Positions 35,827-46,110 of a DNA stretch of 64,000 bases are shown in pieces. Each line of letters begins with the position of its first letter. The stretch's first letter is position 1. The translations under genes and the position numbers were made by a program. The notes beneath the pieces are model-generated. The model did no database searches and had not been told where the DNA came from. It worked only from the letters and a program-made list of their open reading frames with translations. This DNA comes from Hymenobacter radiodurans (GTDB lineage: Bacteria; Bacteroidota; Bacteroidia; Cytophagales; Hymenobacteraceae): positions 2,383,501 through 2,447,500 of the forward strand of contig NZ_CP037922.1 in NCBI RefSeq assembly GCF_004355185.1, read 5' to 3'.

Positions 35827-37134
35827 CTAATGGTACAGTTCCTCTACCTCGGCAACCACAAAGGTACTGCCTCCTATAAAAACCACATCGTCGGGCGCAG
35901 CAGCGGCTCGGGCCGCCTGTACTGCTGCCTGCACAGGACCATATACAGCGCCATGTAGTCCTACACTTGCGGCCCGTTCAGCCAGTTCAGCAGCGGGTAA
36001 TGCTCGTGGAATACTAGCTTGGCAAAAGTAATAGATGGCGGTGGGGGGCAAAATTGCGAGCATTTTGGTCACGTCCTTATCATTCACGACGCCTAACACG
36101 ATGTGCAACTGGCGATACCTAAGCTGAGCCAACTGGGCAGTTACGAGGCGCAGACCAGCCTCATTATGCCCCGTATCACACACCACCAGCGGATGGCGCC
36201 CAATAATGCTCCACCGGCCCCGCAAGCCGGTAAGCCGGCTCACTTCACGCAGCCCCTGGCGCACCGCTGCCTCAGGAATTTGGAATCCCTGGCGTTGTAA
36301 ATCGGCTAAAATAGCTAATACTCCAGGCAAATTAAAACGCTGATATTCACCTAGCAAACCCACCTCAATCTCATCAAATACTGGAGCATCATCTAGCTTC
36401 ACACGAAAGCGCTGTGTTTCAGCATCCACTGGCTGGGGGGCAATTTTGGAAGCTTGATAATGCTGGTCGGCAAAAGTTAGTGGTGCACCTAATCGGTATG
36501 CTTTTTCCTCGAAAACGGCAGCCACTTCCGCCTGCGTTTGACTGATAAAAACGGGCACACCCGGTTTGATTATTCCAGCTTTCTCAGCAGCAATAAGCGG
36601 CAGCGTATTCCCCAGCAAAGCCTGATGATCGAAGCTGATGTTGGTAATAAGCGAAACCAGCGGCGTGATAATATTGGTGGAATCCAGTCGTCCGCCCAAG
36701 CCCACTTCCACAATGGCGATATCCACTTTCTCTTCAGCAAAATACTGGAAAGCCAGTGCAACACACATCTCGAAAAAAGAAGGCTTTACCTCCTCAAACA
36801 GCGGGCGCCATTGCTCCACGAACGCCACCAGATAGTCGGGGGGCAATTCTTGGCCGTTGATTTTGATGCGCTCCGTAAACTCCCGCAAATGCGGGGAAGT
36901 GTATAACCCTACTTTATAACCCGCCGCCTGCAATACCGCAGCAAGCATATGTGAGCTACTTCCCTTCCCGTTGGTTCCGGCCACATGCACGCTGCGAAAG
37001 CGCCGCTCCGGGTGCCCCAAGGCCTCAGCCAGCACTTCCGTATTTCCTAGCCCTTCTTTGTAGCCTGCGGTTCCTACCCGCTGAAACATGGGCAGTTGTT
37101 CGTAGAGGTAGGCTAGCGTTTCAGCGTAAGTCAT
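35827..37134 (-). CDS. folC: Bifunctional folylpolyglutamate synthase / dihydrofolate synthase
   Basis: The start is ATG at 37134 (MTYAETLAYLYEQLPMFQRVG). The 435-residue protein has the ATP-binding loop SVHVAGTNGKGSSSHML, LYTSPHLREFTERI, EVGLGGRLDSTNII and VCDTGHNEAGL, typical of FolC. It adds glutamates to folates. Three intact copies of the iterated motif lie in frame (36041, 36432 and 36837). Confidence 0.95.
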   Translation of the reverse strand: MTYAETLAYLYEQLPMFQRVGTAGYKEGLGNTEVLAEALGHPERRFRSVHVAGTNGKGSSSHMLAAVLQAAGYKVGLYTSPHLREFTERIKINGQELPPDYLVAFVEQWRPLFEEVKPSFFEMCVALAFQYFAEEKVDIAIVEVGLGGRLDSTNIITPLVSLITNISFDHQALLGNTLPLIAAEKAGIIKPGVPVFISQTQAEVAAVFEEKAYRLGAPLTFADQHYQASKIAPQPVDAETQRFRVKLDDAPVFDEIEVGLLGEYQRFNLPGVLAILADLQRQGFQIPEAAVRQGLREVSRLTGLRGRWSIIGRHPLVVCDTGHNEAGLRLVTAQLAQLRYRQLHIVLGVVNDKDVTKMLAILPPTAIYYFCQASIPRALPAAELAERAASVGLHGAVYGPVQAAVQAARAAAAPDDVVFIGGSTFVVAEVEELYH

Positions 37135-37213
37135 GGAGGGCAGAATGAGTAGATGGAAGCAGATATCATGCTCGTCAACTTGGCTGACGAGCACTGATTT
37201 GAGCGCAAAAGAA

Positions 37214-37245
37214 AGCCGCCGGCCGGATAAATCCGACCGGCGGCT
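37214..37245 (-). terminator. Terminator of the exb-tonB operon
   Basis: AGCCGCCGGCCGGAT and ATCCGACCGGCGGCT form a long stem with one mismatch and an AA loop, beginning 24 bases after the tonB stop. On the minus strand it is followed by TTCTTTTG. Confidence 0.75.
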
Positions 37246-37268
37246 AAGTAAACAAAGAAGATAGTGAC

Positions 37269-38222
37269 TTATTCTAAGCGGAAACGGAAGGTGATATACC
37301 CTACGCCCCCGCCCGGATCAGGCCGCGTTTTGCGGAAGGAGAACTGCTCACGAATCGTTTTGATGCAGGCCTGCACTTGAGCAGTCGACATAGTACCGGC
37401 TACTTTGCCGACCGATATAATCTCGCCTTCCCCATCAATGGTGATTTTGAACCGCAAGTAGCCGCCTTGATTATCGACGAGAGGCGGCTGCGGCTTATTG
37501 GCAAAAGCCCAACCACCATTGCCAAAGCCATCGCCGGAGCCGCTACCACCACCTGAGCCACCACCATCACCACCGCCACTGCCGGGAGTACCATACAGTG
37601 CGCGGGCATCAAGGCTACCTTTCGGATTACCCTGGTCGCCGGTAGCGCCGGGCCGGTCACCATTATTATTGCCAGTAGGCGTATTGCTGGTACCAGCAGA
37701 GCCGTTGCCGCCGCCATCATCGCTGCCTTTGGGTGTGTACAAGGTACGGGGCTTGGGCGCTGGAGGTGCTTCGCGCACGACTTCCTTTACCGGCTCTGGC
37801 TTTTCAACGGGTGGAGTTTCGCGCACAACCGGCTTAGGGGGCGTGGGGCGCTCTACTGGTGGAATCTTTACAGGGCTTTCCTCCGCATCGCTAGTTACGA
37901 TTTTCTCCTCGGCAGCATCAGGCGGTGTGGGTGCCGCGGCCCGTGCTGGCTGTGGCGCCGGCTGCGGATCAGGGTTGCGGGCGGGCGGGCGGCTGTCTTC
38001 AGTATTACGTGAATTATTGGCCTGGGCTAAGGTTTGGATATCGCCATAGCCCGCTTCATCTACGCCATAGTTGAGCTCTACGCCACCGCCGCCCATTTCC
38101 GTTAAGGGCGGATCTGGCCCTTTGAAAACGGTAAATATGAACAGTAGCAACAACAAGACATGAACGATCACCGTCCCGACTAGCGCCTCTCGGCGGTGAT
38201 GTTCGCGGTAATCGAGTGCCAT
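37269..38222 (-). CDS. tonB: TonB-like energy transducer
   Basis: The 317-residue protein has one membrane helix near the N-terminus (ALVGTVIVHVLLLLLFIFTVF), a long Pro/Gly-rich periplasmic spacer, including the Gly-rich stretch around residues 185-235, and a C-terminal TonB-type domain (LRFKITIDGEGEIISVGKVA ending VGYITFRFRLE). It follows exbB and exbD on the same strand and passes proton-motive energy to outer-membrane receptors such as that at 24272. Confidence 0.85.
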   Translation of the reverse strand: MALDYREHHRREALVGTVIVHVLLLLLFIFTVFKGPDPPLTEMGGGGVELNYGVDEAGYGDIQTLAQANNSRNTEDSRPPARNPDPQPAPQPARAAAPTPPDAAEEKIVTSDAEESPVKIPPVERPTPPKPVVRETPPVEKPEPVKEVVREAPPAPKPRTLYTPKGSDDGGGNGSAGTSNTPTGNNNGDRPGATGDQGNPKGSLDARALYGTPGSGGGDGGGSGGGSGSGDGFGNGGWAFANKPQPPLVDNQGGYLRFKITIDGEGEIISVGKVAGTMSTAQVQACIKTIREQFSFRKTRPDPGGGVGYITFRFRLE

Positions 38223-38278
38223 GAGTTATCTATAATTAAGTATCGAGTTGTTCAACGCAAACCACGAATGGCGCGTTC

Positions 38279-38692
38279 CTACCCGCGTGCTGCGCTTTGC
38301 TGTGCCTGTGTGGCCATCACCATTTTCACCTTCAGCCGGTTGCCAATTTCAAGAATGTCAACCAGCTTCTGCACGTTCAACGATGCATCAACGCGCAGAA
38401 CAACAGTAGGCTGATCAAGGCCAGCAATGCGCTTACTAAGAGCCGATTCTAAATCGGTAGAGGTTACGGGCTGACGGTCCAGGAAGTATTGCCCGGCGGC
38501 ATCAACTGAGATGTTAATGGTCTCCTTCATGACAGCCTTACCGGAGCGAGCATTAGGCAGAAGTAGCTTAATCACGTTGGGATTAACCATGGTGCTCACA
38601 ATCAAGAAGAACAGCATCAGGAAGAACATGATGTCGTTCATCGAGCTGGTCTCGACGTGCGAGGAAAGCTTGCGGCGGCGGCTTAAATCCAT
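38279..38692 (-). CDS. exbD: ExbD/TolR family biopolymer transport protein
   Basis: The 137-residue protein has the single N-terminal membrane helix with the conserved Asp (MNDIMFFLMLFFLIV) followed by a periplasmic domain (SVDAAGQYFLDRQPVTSTDLE, VLRVDASLNVQKLVDILEIG). It lies between exbB and tonB. The ATG is at 38692. Confidence 0.92.
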   Translation of the reverse strand: MDLSRRRKLSSHVETSSMNDIMFFLMLFFLIVSTMVNPNVIKLLLPNARSGKAVMKETINISVDAAGQYFLDRQPVTSTDLESALSKRIAGLDQPTVVLRVDASLNVQKLVDILEIGNRLKVKMVMATQAQQSAARG

Positions 38693-38786
38693 TTTTTGTT
38701 AGCTAGCTAAGTTGCCTTTATGAAGAGTCTGGCTTGAGTAGCGAGCCTCAAAAGGCTTCAGACTTCAAGAGTTGGCAACTCAAGAA

Positions 38787-39487
38787 TTAATTGTCCTGCA
38801 GGATATCCATGAACTCAATGGCCGAGTTTTCCATACGGAAAACCAGACGCTCAACCATGATGCTGAGCCAGTGGTAGCCGACGTGGGCAATAATACCGAC
38901 GATAAGACCAGCTGCTGAGGTTACCATCTTGGTGTACAAACCGCCCGAAATCTGGGCGATACCGAAGTCGCCGGTGGTGCTGATGGCGTAGAAAATCTTG
39001 ATTACACCAATAATGGTACCCACGAAACCAAGCATGGGCGCAATACCGGCAATGATACCCAATATGCTGATGTTCTTTTCTAAACGGGCAATCTCGATTT
39101 TGCCGACATTCTCGACGCTGGTTTCGATGTCTTTCAGGGGCAAGCCAATGCGGCGAATACCCTTCTCAATCATGCGGGCTAAGGGAGAAGCATTTTGAGC
39201 GCAAAGCATTTTGGCCCCCTGCAAATCACCTTTCACCATCAGCCCCGAATGCCCCCCATGAACGAGTCGGGGTTACTGGTGGCTTTTCGAATAGTGATGT
39301 AGCGCTCCAGAATGATGAAAATCGAGATTGAGAAAAGAATGAAAATGGGAATCATTACCCATCCACCTTGCAACACCAAATCAATCAGGGAAAGCTCGGG
39401 AGCAGCTGCATTGGCCGCAGCATTGGCGGCAACAGCCGCAGTATCGAGGGGAGCAGTGGTGGTAATTTGCAGGAGCAACGATGTCAT
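38787..39487 (-). CDS. exbB: ExbB/TolQ/MotA family proton channel protein (frameshifted)
   Basis: The start is ATG at 39487, one base after the preceding gene's stop. The first frame has an Ala-rich periplasmic start, one helix (IPIFILFSISIFIILER) and ends FMGGIRG. The second frame has two more helices (ISILGIIAGIAPMLGFVGTI, TSAAGLIVGIIAHVGYH) with ExbB features. The frames join at about 39239-39242: GGGGCTGATGG needs one added base. The corrected length is about 233 residues. The join is next to, but not in, an intact iterated motif at 39247-39260. Confidence 0.88.
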
Positions 39488-39488
39488 T

Positions 39489-40739
39489 TTAGTACTTAAG
39501 AACCCAGAGTGCTGAGCCGTATTGTTTGCGTAATTGAGAGAGGCTGCGGTCGGCCGAAGCACGATCAGCAAATTCACCTACAGTGAGGCGGTAGAAACGG
39601 CTGCCAGCAGACGCACGCGTCGGACGAACTGGCCACAAGATCTGTGCAGGACGGTTTTTGCGGGCCAAAGCGGCGCGGGCTTTCTCCACGCTCCGAGGAG
39701 TGTCGAAGCTACCAGCTACCACATAGAAACGACCTGTTCGAGTTTTAATTGTAGGCGTTAAAGCGGCTGTAGCAGGTGTCGCCGTTGTGGTAGCTTTGGC
39801 TACTGGCGCTGGGGCAGCAGCTGGTACCGAGGAGGCTATCGGTTTGGCTACCTCCGTTGGCTTTGTTGGGGTTACCGGCTTTGCAACAGTCTCTACTACG
39901 GATTTTCCTGCCGAATCTGTGGTTAAGGCAGGTGAAGCTGTCGACTTTGCTTTATCCCACTCCGCTCCTTCGGTTGTGTTTAGTGCAACCGCATCGGTAG
40001 CATCGGCCGCGCCATCGGGCACGAACTCTTCACTCCAACCATGATTAGCCAACGTAGCTTGCTGTGTGGCTCTGGATTGCGATTTAGTAGTGCTGGGGGG
40101 CATTTTTTGCTCCTGCGCTACCCACGAAGCTGGCACGGCCCGTACGCTGTCGGGCAAATGACCCAAACGCAGCGCAAACAGATACCCAGCCGACAGCATC
40201 AAGCCGGTGAGAACGGTAGCGGCGGCTACGTTAAACACCCGAGCTGCCCGGCGCGAACGGCCTGCTACCGTGAGTTGCGGCGCGGTAGGCTGCCGCTCGC
40301 GAGCAAGCAATGCATCCGTTGCCCGCACTGGCCGCGACACCAATTCAGGCAAACCGTAGCTGGCTGAAAGCAGATTTTGCGTGCCTGTGTACTCAAACTC
40401 CAACCCCCTCCCAACAGCGCGACGAAACACTCCAATCCCAGGCAGTTCGGTGCGCTGCGCACTGTCCAGCTCCGCCTGCAGATTAGCCACTGCGTTGCGC
40501 ACCATCTGACGGGCTTCCGAAGCAGGCACGCGCAGTGCATGACTGAGCGCATCCACCAGCAACCCATCGTTGCGGGTAAGAGCGCCATTGAAGGCGACAG
40601 TCTTGGTTGGTGGAGTGAGAGTGTGGCGCACCGGGTGAATCCGAGCCGGCGCATAATCGGCGATGAGTCCGCCGAAACCGGGAATAATCACGCAATCGTG
40701 GTCCCGAAGTAAGCTGAGAATATGGTTGGAGATCGGCAA
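39489..40739 (-). CDS. HU-like (CCDC81-type) / SPOR domain membrane protein
   Basis: The 416-residue protein has an N-terminal HU/CCDC81-type domain (CVIIPGFGGLIADYAPARIH, VAFNGALTRNDGLLVDAL, LPGIGVFRR), a membrane helix around residue 175 (VLTGLMLSAGYLFALRL), an Ala/Pro/Thr-rich linker and a C-terminal SPOR peptidoglycan-binding domain (RFYVVAGSFDTPRSVEKARA ending GSALWVLKY). The start codon is TTG at 40739. It is translationally coupled to exbB. A link between cytoplasmic DNA or protein binding and denuded glycan strands is inferred, not shown. Confidence 0.75.
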   Translation of the reverse strand: MPISNHILSLLRDHDCVIIPGFGGLIADYAPARIHPVRHTLTPPTKTVAFNGALTRNDGLLVDALSHALRVPASEARQMVRNAVANLQAELDSAQRTELPGIGVFRRAVGRGLEFEYTGTQNLLSASYGLPELVSRPVRATDALLARERQPTAPQLTVAGRSRRAARVFNVAAATVLTGLMLSAGYLFALRLGHLPDSVRAVPASWVAQEQKMPPSTTKSQSRATQQATLANHGWSEEFVPDGAADATDAVALNTTEGAEWDKAKSTASPALTTDSAGKSVVETVAKPVTPTKPTEVAKPIASSVPAAAPAPVAKATTTATPATAALTPTIKTRTGRFYVVAGSFDTPRSVEKARAALARKNRPAQILWPVRPTRASAGSRFYRLTVGEFADRASADRSLSQLRKQYGSALWVLKY

Positions 40740-40858
40740 AGTCGGTTGTGTTTGTGGTGCGTTAATCTTTACTGCGCTTGCTGCTGTTAACGCCTTACGC
40801 TCTGCAGGTAGGCTCCGGAATATCCTATTCCATTCATGTACATCAGCGCAGTAAAAAA

Positions 40859-42555
40859 TTAAAAGTCATAGGTCACGCCCGCCAGTACGTTGATGCCCTT
40901 CACCGGGTAGTTCAGGAAACGCTCGTACTTGCGGCCCAGCAAATTGTTGCCTAAAGCAAAGATTGACAGATTTTCCGAGAAACGATAATCACCACGCAGG
41001 TTCAAATCTACCACCGTGTCCGTAGGGCGCACCACTTGCACCAAGTCATCAGCAATCCCGCCGGGCTTATATCCTACTCCGAAACTAGAGCTATACGTAT
41101 ATAACTCTGCCCCTAACAGGAGCTTATCGCCAACGTTGTACGTTCCAAACAGTACTGACTGAAAAGCTGGACGGTGAAAGGCTTCGGCCAAGGTCTTCGT
41201 GTTATACCCGTTGTAATCAGCCTTCACTCCCAACCGAAACTGCTCAGCGGCATTATAAATCACTTCCCCGTGCACGTTGACTAATTGAGTTGATTTGCGG
41301 TCGTAGACCAAATCAAAGCGGGAAGTATCGGTGGGGCTATTAGCGTAGAAATACAAGTTGCGGTCGTTAGCGGCCGTAACTTTGGCGCTTACCGACAGAC
41401 CACGGGCGGGGGTCGCCGTGAAGCCGCCATAAATAGTGGGGCCACGGTGCGTATCCGCCACCCGCTGGTTGGGAGCCAGCCAAGGATTTTCGGTAGTTAG
41501 GTCGTACATGGTTACGCGTTGCAACGCCCCACCCAAGCCGCCAAACACCACGAACTTATCCTCGGCTACGGTGTAACCCAAGCGAATTGCCGGATACACA
41601 TTGAATTGCGAAGCCGTCCCGATAGTATCGCCGGTGTAGCCGAGCGTAGCACCCACCGATACGGCCAGCCGGTTCAGGTCAGCTTCAAAAGCTGGTGTAA
41701 CCTGCACAAACGGCCGACTAGTAGTGCCTATCGCGTCTTTATGAGAAATAAAGGAAACATCACCATTTAAAGCGATACGCCCTTTTTCACCTAGCGCATA
41801 CCCCGAACGAAGCGCAACATTAAAGTTGCTTTCGCTAGCGGCAAACCGGTCTTTCCAATAATTAAAGCCTACACCCAGGTCATACTGGAGAGCCGCATCC
41901 GTAGCGCGGTTGCGGGCATACACCTTGGCTGCGGCGCGCGTGAACACTTGCTTGATGTCATCGACATCGGGGGGCAAATTCTGGGTCTCCCGGTTGTAGC
42001 CGTAAAAATTATACCGTTCCCGACCCAAATCAATCTTTGCGCCTAGCGCGGTCGTGCCACTATAAGTTTCGCCATTCAGGCCTAGACTGGTTTGGCTGAG
42101 GCTGGAGTTCTTGCGGTCAACGGGGCCGCGCGAGGAAGAAATGTGGCTGAAGTCGAGGCCATAAGAAGCGGCCTCACTACGCGTGTTGTGCAAGTAAGCT
42201 TTGCCGTAGATGGTCCCGTAGTTGCCCAGCGCTCCTTTCAGGTAATTGCCGGTCTGGGGGGCTAATTCTTCCTGCTTGATAGTGAGCACCCGCACCGATG
42301 GATTAAGCCGATCAGCAGGCAGCCGGAAGTCGGGATAGGTGTACTGCACGGCTTGAGCCTGCGGAGTAGGCGCCTCCACTTTGATCTTATCAAAGTTGCG
42401 CGTCGCCTCAGGCAGTTCATTCACGCGCTCCTTTACAATTTCAATTTCAGCGTCTTCAATTTTGCCCCCGGCCGCTGCTGCGCCCACAAGAATCGGGGCG
42501 CGGCCACGGCCAGCAATGTGGCCAGAGCCAGGGAATAAGGCGAGCGAAGCGTCAT
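40859..42555 (-). CDS. Outer-membrane beta-barrel protein, TonB-receptor-like barrel (frameshifted)
   Basis: The barrel frame (from 42487) has the C-terminal barrel pattern of TonB-dependent receptors (NALGNNLLGRKYERFL, LAGVTYDF with terminal Phe) but no plug domain. An N-terminal frame from ATG at 42555 gives a signal peptide (MTLRSPYSLALATLLAVAAP, FLWAQQ). The join is at 42466-42470 (five C of the iterated motif); one more base gives Gln-Arg-Pro-Gly-Gly-Lys-Ile-Glu-Asp. The corrected length is about 565 residues. It lies directly downstream of the large TPR protein and probably works with it. Confidence 0.8.
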
Positions 42556-42653
42556 AGCAACGGAGTTGAGTATAATATAAGTTTACGTTTAGATAAACTT
42601 ATACAACCAATTATTAATCAATTATTTATCTTTTCAATGAAACCAACTCTATT

Positions 42654-45600
42654 TTACTCTTCCACAGGTACCGGGGAAGCTGTAGTGTCAGTTGGTTGCG
42701 TCTGAGTTGGCTGCAAAGACTGGCGCGCAGCAGCCCGGCGAGCCGCGGGCGAAGCTGGCTTGGCGGGCGATGTTTTTGTGCCCGCAGGCGGGGTTGTTGC
42801 AGGCTTGGGAGTGCTAGTAGCGGGCGCAGGTGTTCCTCCATCGGCAGGCAGAGCAGCTAGTCGCTGCTTCGCACCTTCGATGATTTCTGCCACCGGAAAT
42901 TTGTTATCGATGATAGAATTCAGCGTGGCACGTGCCTGGAAATTATCGCCCTGCAACGCGTAAATGTCGGCGATCAGCAGGAAACCCCTGCCCTGCCATA
43001 TTTCGTATTTAGAAGCATTGGTTTTGTATGCAGCATCTAACGCCTCTGGGTATTTCTTCTGGTCGAATAATACTTGGGCCAATAGGTACTGCGCCTCAGC
43101 TCCGTTTTCATCTGTGGCTGTACTGGCGGCAGTCGTTAGCTCGGGAATGGCTTGATCAAGGTTGCCGGCTTTGTAGCTGGCTTTGCCCAGATAAAGCAGC
43201 GCCGCATTGGTCGCGTTCAAGGAAGCGCTACCCAACGCCCGCAGATCTTGAGCAACCCGGCGGGTACCTTCATAGTCGCCGCTCTCGTAGTAGCTCCGCA
43301 TCAGCCCGATGCCAGCGTCAGCGACTTCCCGCTTGTTCTGCGACACCTCCCGCAGACGCGTGTAGTACTTGATAGCCTCTGGGTAATTCTTATTGGCAAA
43401 CTCCAAGTCAGCGATGCGGCCCGCCGCCCGGTTCACAAACTCGCTTTTGCCTTCGGTTACCACATTCTTTAATCCAGCAAGGCCCTCGGCTTGCTTGCCG
43501 GTTTTCAGATACGAATCACTGAGGAAATAACGGCCATCAGCGGCCAACGATGTATTAGGGTACTGCTTCAAGTAAGATTCCAGTCTCGGAATAGCCTGAG
43601 CGTATTTCTCAGCAGTATACAGCGACTTGGCCGCTTCAAACTCTACGCTTTCCGTAGCCCCACTCTGTGGATTCTGCTGCTTGTATTGCCCCAGCGCTTG
43701 GTCAAATTCTTCGGTCTTGCCCAAAGCAGCTAAGCTTTCCTGCAAGCCCGACAGTGCATTTGTGGCCGACTTGGTGCGCGGATACCGTTCCAACACCTGA
43801 CGGAAGTCGGCCACCGCCTTGTCGTGCTGGCCGAGGTTGGCATAGGCTACGCCTCGCTTCTGCAACGCCTGCGGAATCAGGGCGCTATTTGGCCGGGCCC
43901 GAATCAGGCGTGAGAACCCATCAACGGCTGGCTGAAAATTACCCGCTTCGAACTCAAACTGAGCTTGCTGAAATACGGCATTATCGGCGTAGCGCGACTG
44001 GGGGGCAGTTTTGAGTAGCGTATTTAGTGTGTTGGTAGCCTCCGACTGCCGACCGAGCAGACCGAGCGTTACGCTCTTCTGGTAATATGCATAGTCCTTG
44101 TCAGGCGCATTTGAAGCAATTACCTTGTCGTAGCCGGTCAGGGCTTGCTTGTAGTCTTTAGCCACATAGTAAGTGTCGGCCAAGCGCAGGGTTACGTCGT
44201 AATAGTTGGGGTCGTTGGCAGGCTGGCGAGTTTCGGCATCCTTCAGATAAGCCTGAAACTGCGGCCGCGCCCGATCATACTGCTTCGTGTTATAATAAGC
44301 ATAGCCCAACCCATAGCGAGCTTTCTGATCAAAGTCCGTATCGGCTGCGCTACCGGAGCGAGCCGTGCGAGCGGCAGCCGTGTAGCTCTGAATGGCTTCC
44401 GGGTATTTTTGTCCGATACTATAAATCTCACCGCGCAAAACCTGGGCCGCGGCACGCAGCGCATCGTCCTGAGGATATTTGAGCGACTTATCCAGCAAGG
44501 GCAGGGCCTCATTGAACTTACTGTTATTATACAGCGTGGCGGCTTGTAGATACGTCACGCGCTGATAAGTCGCGTTCAGGCGGCTACTACGGTTATCAAG
44601 CCCTTCGAGGTAGGTGATGGCCTGGGCGTAATCAGATGAGTTGAGAAAACTCTCACTCAAAATGTCATCAGCGGCGGCCGCATTCTTGGAGCCTGGAAAC
44701 TTCTTGTTGAAATCCTTTAGGGAGGTAATTACCTCCCGGCCATTCCCCAACTGATAGTTTATCTGCGCGTATTTAATGGTCGCATTCTCCGTGATATTGC
44801 GGTCGAAGGTGGCATTGCGGGCCGCATCGAAAGCATTCAGGGCAGGCTGATTCTGCTTAAGTTGCAGGTAGCTCAGTCCCATATGATAGGCCGCGTTCTG
44901 GCCCAATGAGTCCTTGCGGGCAGCTACTCCTTTCAGGCTATTTACAGCTCCCTTGAAGTCGCCCATCTTATAGTTGGCGTACCCAATTTTATACTGCACC
45001 GTCGGGTCCATCTTCTTGCGACCAGCAGCGTAACGGTTGAAGTATTCAGCCGCACTTTGGAAGTCACTTTTCTGGTAGTAAGCATCGCCCACGAGCAGCT
45101 GAATCTCATCCGCGCCCTGGGGCGGCGGGGTTTGGGCCACTGCCTTCGAGCCATAGGCAATCAGACCATCAAAATCACCCTCTTTGTAATAAATCTGGGT
45201 CATAACGGCCGGCACCACGAGGCGGTAGCCGTCGCTCTCCTCCGCAACCGCCAAATCGCGGCGGGCACCGGCAAAGTCGCCAGCACGGAAGGCTAGATAG
45301 CCCGCGTAGTAGCTGCTGGCGTAGCGATACTCAGAGCTGCCTTGCTTGGTGCGGTCGAACAGCAAACGCGCCTTATCAAACTCCTTCTGGGCGAAGTAGC
45401 TATAGGCCAGCTTAAACTCCGATTCTTCGCGCTGCTCCAGGGTCAGGTTATCGGGCCCGACGCGCTGCATATACTCTGCGGCCTTGGCGTAGTTCTTCTT
45501 GTCGAAGTAAAACTTGCCGAGCTGAAAAAATGCTTCAGCGGCCTTTGGGTGAGCCGGATTGTTGGCTGCAAACGCTAGAATCCGGTCTTCGGCGTCGGGG

Positions 45601-45866
45601 TGAAATAGGTAGAGCCCCGAGACGGCATAGTAGTATTCGGCGTCGGTGGTGCGGTCGCGCTGTTCACCGGTCCGACGTTGCGTAAGGTCGAGGTAGCGCT
45701 GAAAAGACTGCTGCGCGGCGCCATACTTGCCACGGTCAAAGAGTTCAAGGCCTTCCTGGAAATGGCGCTCGTCGGCGGCAAAAACCTGGGTTTGCTGGGC
45801 TGCGGCCACCAGTGGGGCCGCCGTGCTAAGCGTGGCGGCCAGCGCCAAGCGGGGAAATAACTTCAT
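42654..45866 (-). CDS. Large exported TPR-repeat protein
   Basis: The 1070-residue protein has a signal peptide (ALAATLSTAAPLVAAAQQ) followed by many TPR-like repeats, such as AAEYMQRVGPDNLTLEQ, AQFEFEAGNFQPAVDGF and AKSLYTAEKYAQAIPRLESY. The C-terminal 60 residues are rich in Pro/Ala/Thr/Lys (PATSTPKPATTPPAG), a disordered tail. A periplasmic scaffold role is likely. It precedes the beta-barrel gene at 40859. The iterated motif lies in frame at 43999 (Ala-Pro-Gln). Confidence 0.85.
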   Translation of the reverse strand: MKLFPRLALAATLSTAAPLVAAAQQTQVFAADERHFQEGLELFDRGKYGAAQQSFQRYLDLTQRRTGEQRDRTTDAEYYYAVSGLYLFHPDAEDRILAFAANNPAHPKAAEAFFQLGKFYFDKKNYAKAAEYMQRVGPDNLTLEQREESEFKLAYSYFAQKEFDKARLLFDRTKQGSSEYRYASSYYAGYLAFRAGDFAGARRDLAVAEESDGYRLVVPAVMTQIYYKEGDFDGLIAYGSKAVAQTPPPQGADEIQLLVGDAYYQKSDFQSAAEYFNRYAAGRKKMDPTVQYKIGYANYKMGDFKGAVNSLKGVAARKDSLGQNAAYHMGLSYLQLKQNQPALNAFDAARNATFDRNITENATIKYAQINYQLGNGREVITSLKDFNKKFPGSKNAAAADDILSESFLNSSDYAQAITYLEGLDNRSSRLNATYQRVTYLQAATLYNNSKFNEALPLLDKSLKYPQDDALRAAAQVLRGEIYSIGQKYPEAIQSYTAAARTARSGSAADTDFDQKARYGLGYAYYNTKQYDRARPQFQAYLKDAETRQPANDPNYYDVTLRLADTYYVAKDYKQALTGYDKVIASNAPDKDYAYYQKSVTLGLLGRQSEATNTLNTLLKTAPQSRYADNAVFQQAQFEFEAGNFQPAVDGFSRLIRARPNSALIPQALQKRGVAYANLGQHDKAVADFRQVLERYPRTKSATNALSGLQESLAALGKTEEFDQALGQYKQQNPQSGATESVEFEAAKSLYTAEKYAQAIPRLESYLKQYPNTSLAADGRYFLSDSYLKTGKQAEGLAGLKNVVTEGKSEFVNRAAGRIADLEFANKNYPEAIKYYTRLREVSQNKREVADAGIGLMRSYYESGDYEGTRRVAQDLRALGSASLNATNAALLYLGKASYKAGNLDQAIPELTTAASTATDENGAEAQYLLAQVLFDQKKYPEALDAAYKTNASKYEIWQGRGFLLIADIYALQGDNFQARATLNSIIDNKFPVAEIIEGAKQRLAALPADGGTPAPATSTPKPATTPPAGTKTSPAKPASPAARRAAARQSLQPTQTQPTDTTASPVPVEE

Positions 45867-45972
45867 TGCGGGGCGTTACAAGAAAGGGCACTGCGGGCCC
45901 GGGAGTGGCCAAAAGTAGCGAAAAAGTGGTGGAGGTTGCACAGAAAAGGCATTCTCGCACCTTGGCAACGCG

Positions 45973-45987
45973 CTGGGGGGCTTTTTT
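45973..45987. repeat. Intergenic copy of the iterated G6 motif
   Basis: CTGGGGGGCTTTTTT lies upstream of the TPR gene start. A second identical copy lies at 46096-46110, about 120 bases away in the same orientation. Confidence 0.8.
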
Positions 45988-46095
45988 GGTATAGATGCCG
46001 GCGCGGTGGCTACTGCCCCGCAGCCTGGCCCGACTTATCGCGACTCAAGAAGACATTTCGGAAGTTAGCCTTAAGCAGCAGGGTTTCTAAGCCTG

Positions 46096-46110
46096 CTGGG
46101 GGGCTTTTTT
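46096..46110. repeat. Iterated G6 motif overlapping a stop codon
   Basis: CTGGGGGGCTTTTTT, with the T-run running into the TAA (complement of TTA at 46109-46111) of the membrane protein gene. It is a tandem copy of the element at 45973-45987. Confidence 0.8.

Noticed and set aside
36951..37148. Small plus-strand ORFs opposite folC and other long genes
   Set aside because: They lie entirely antisense to conserved genes, use unusual amino-acid composition and have no credible ribosome sites or homologues I recognise.
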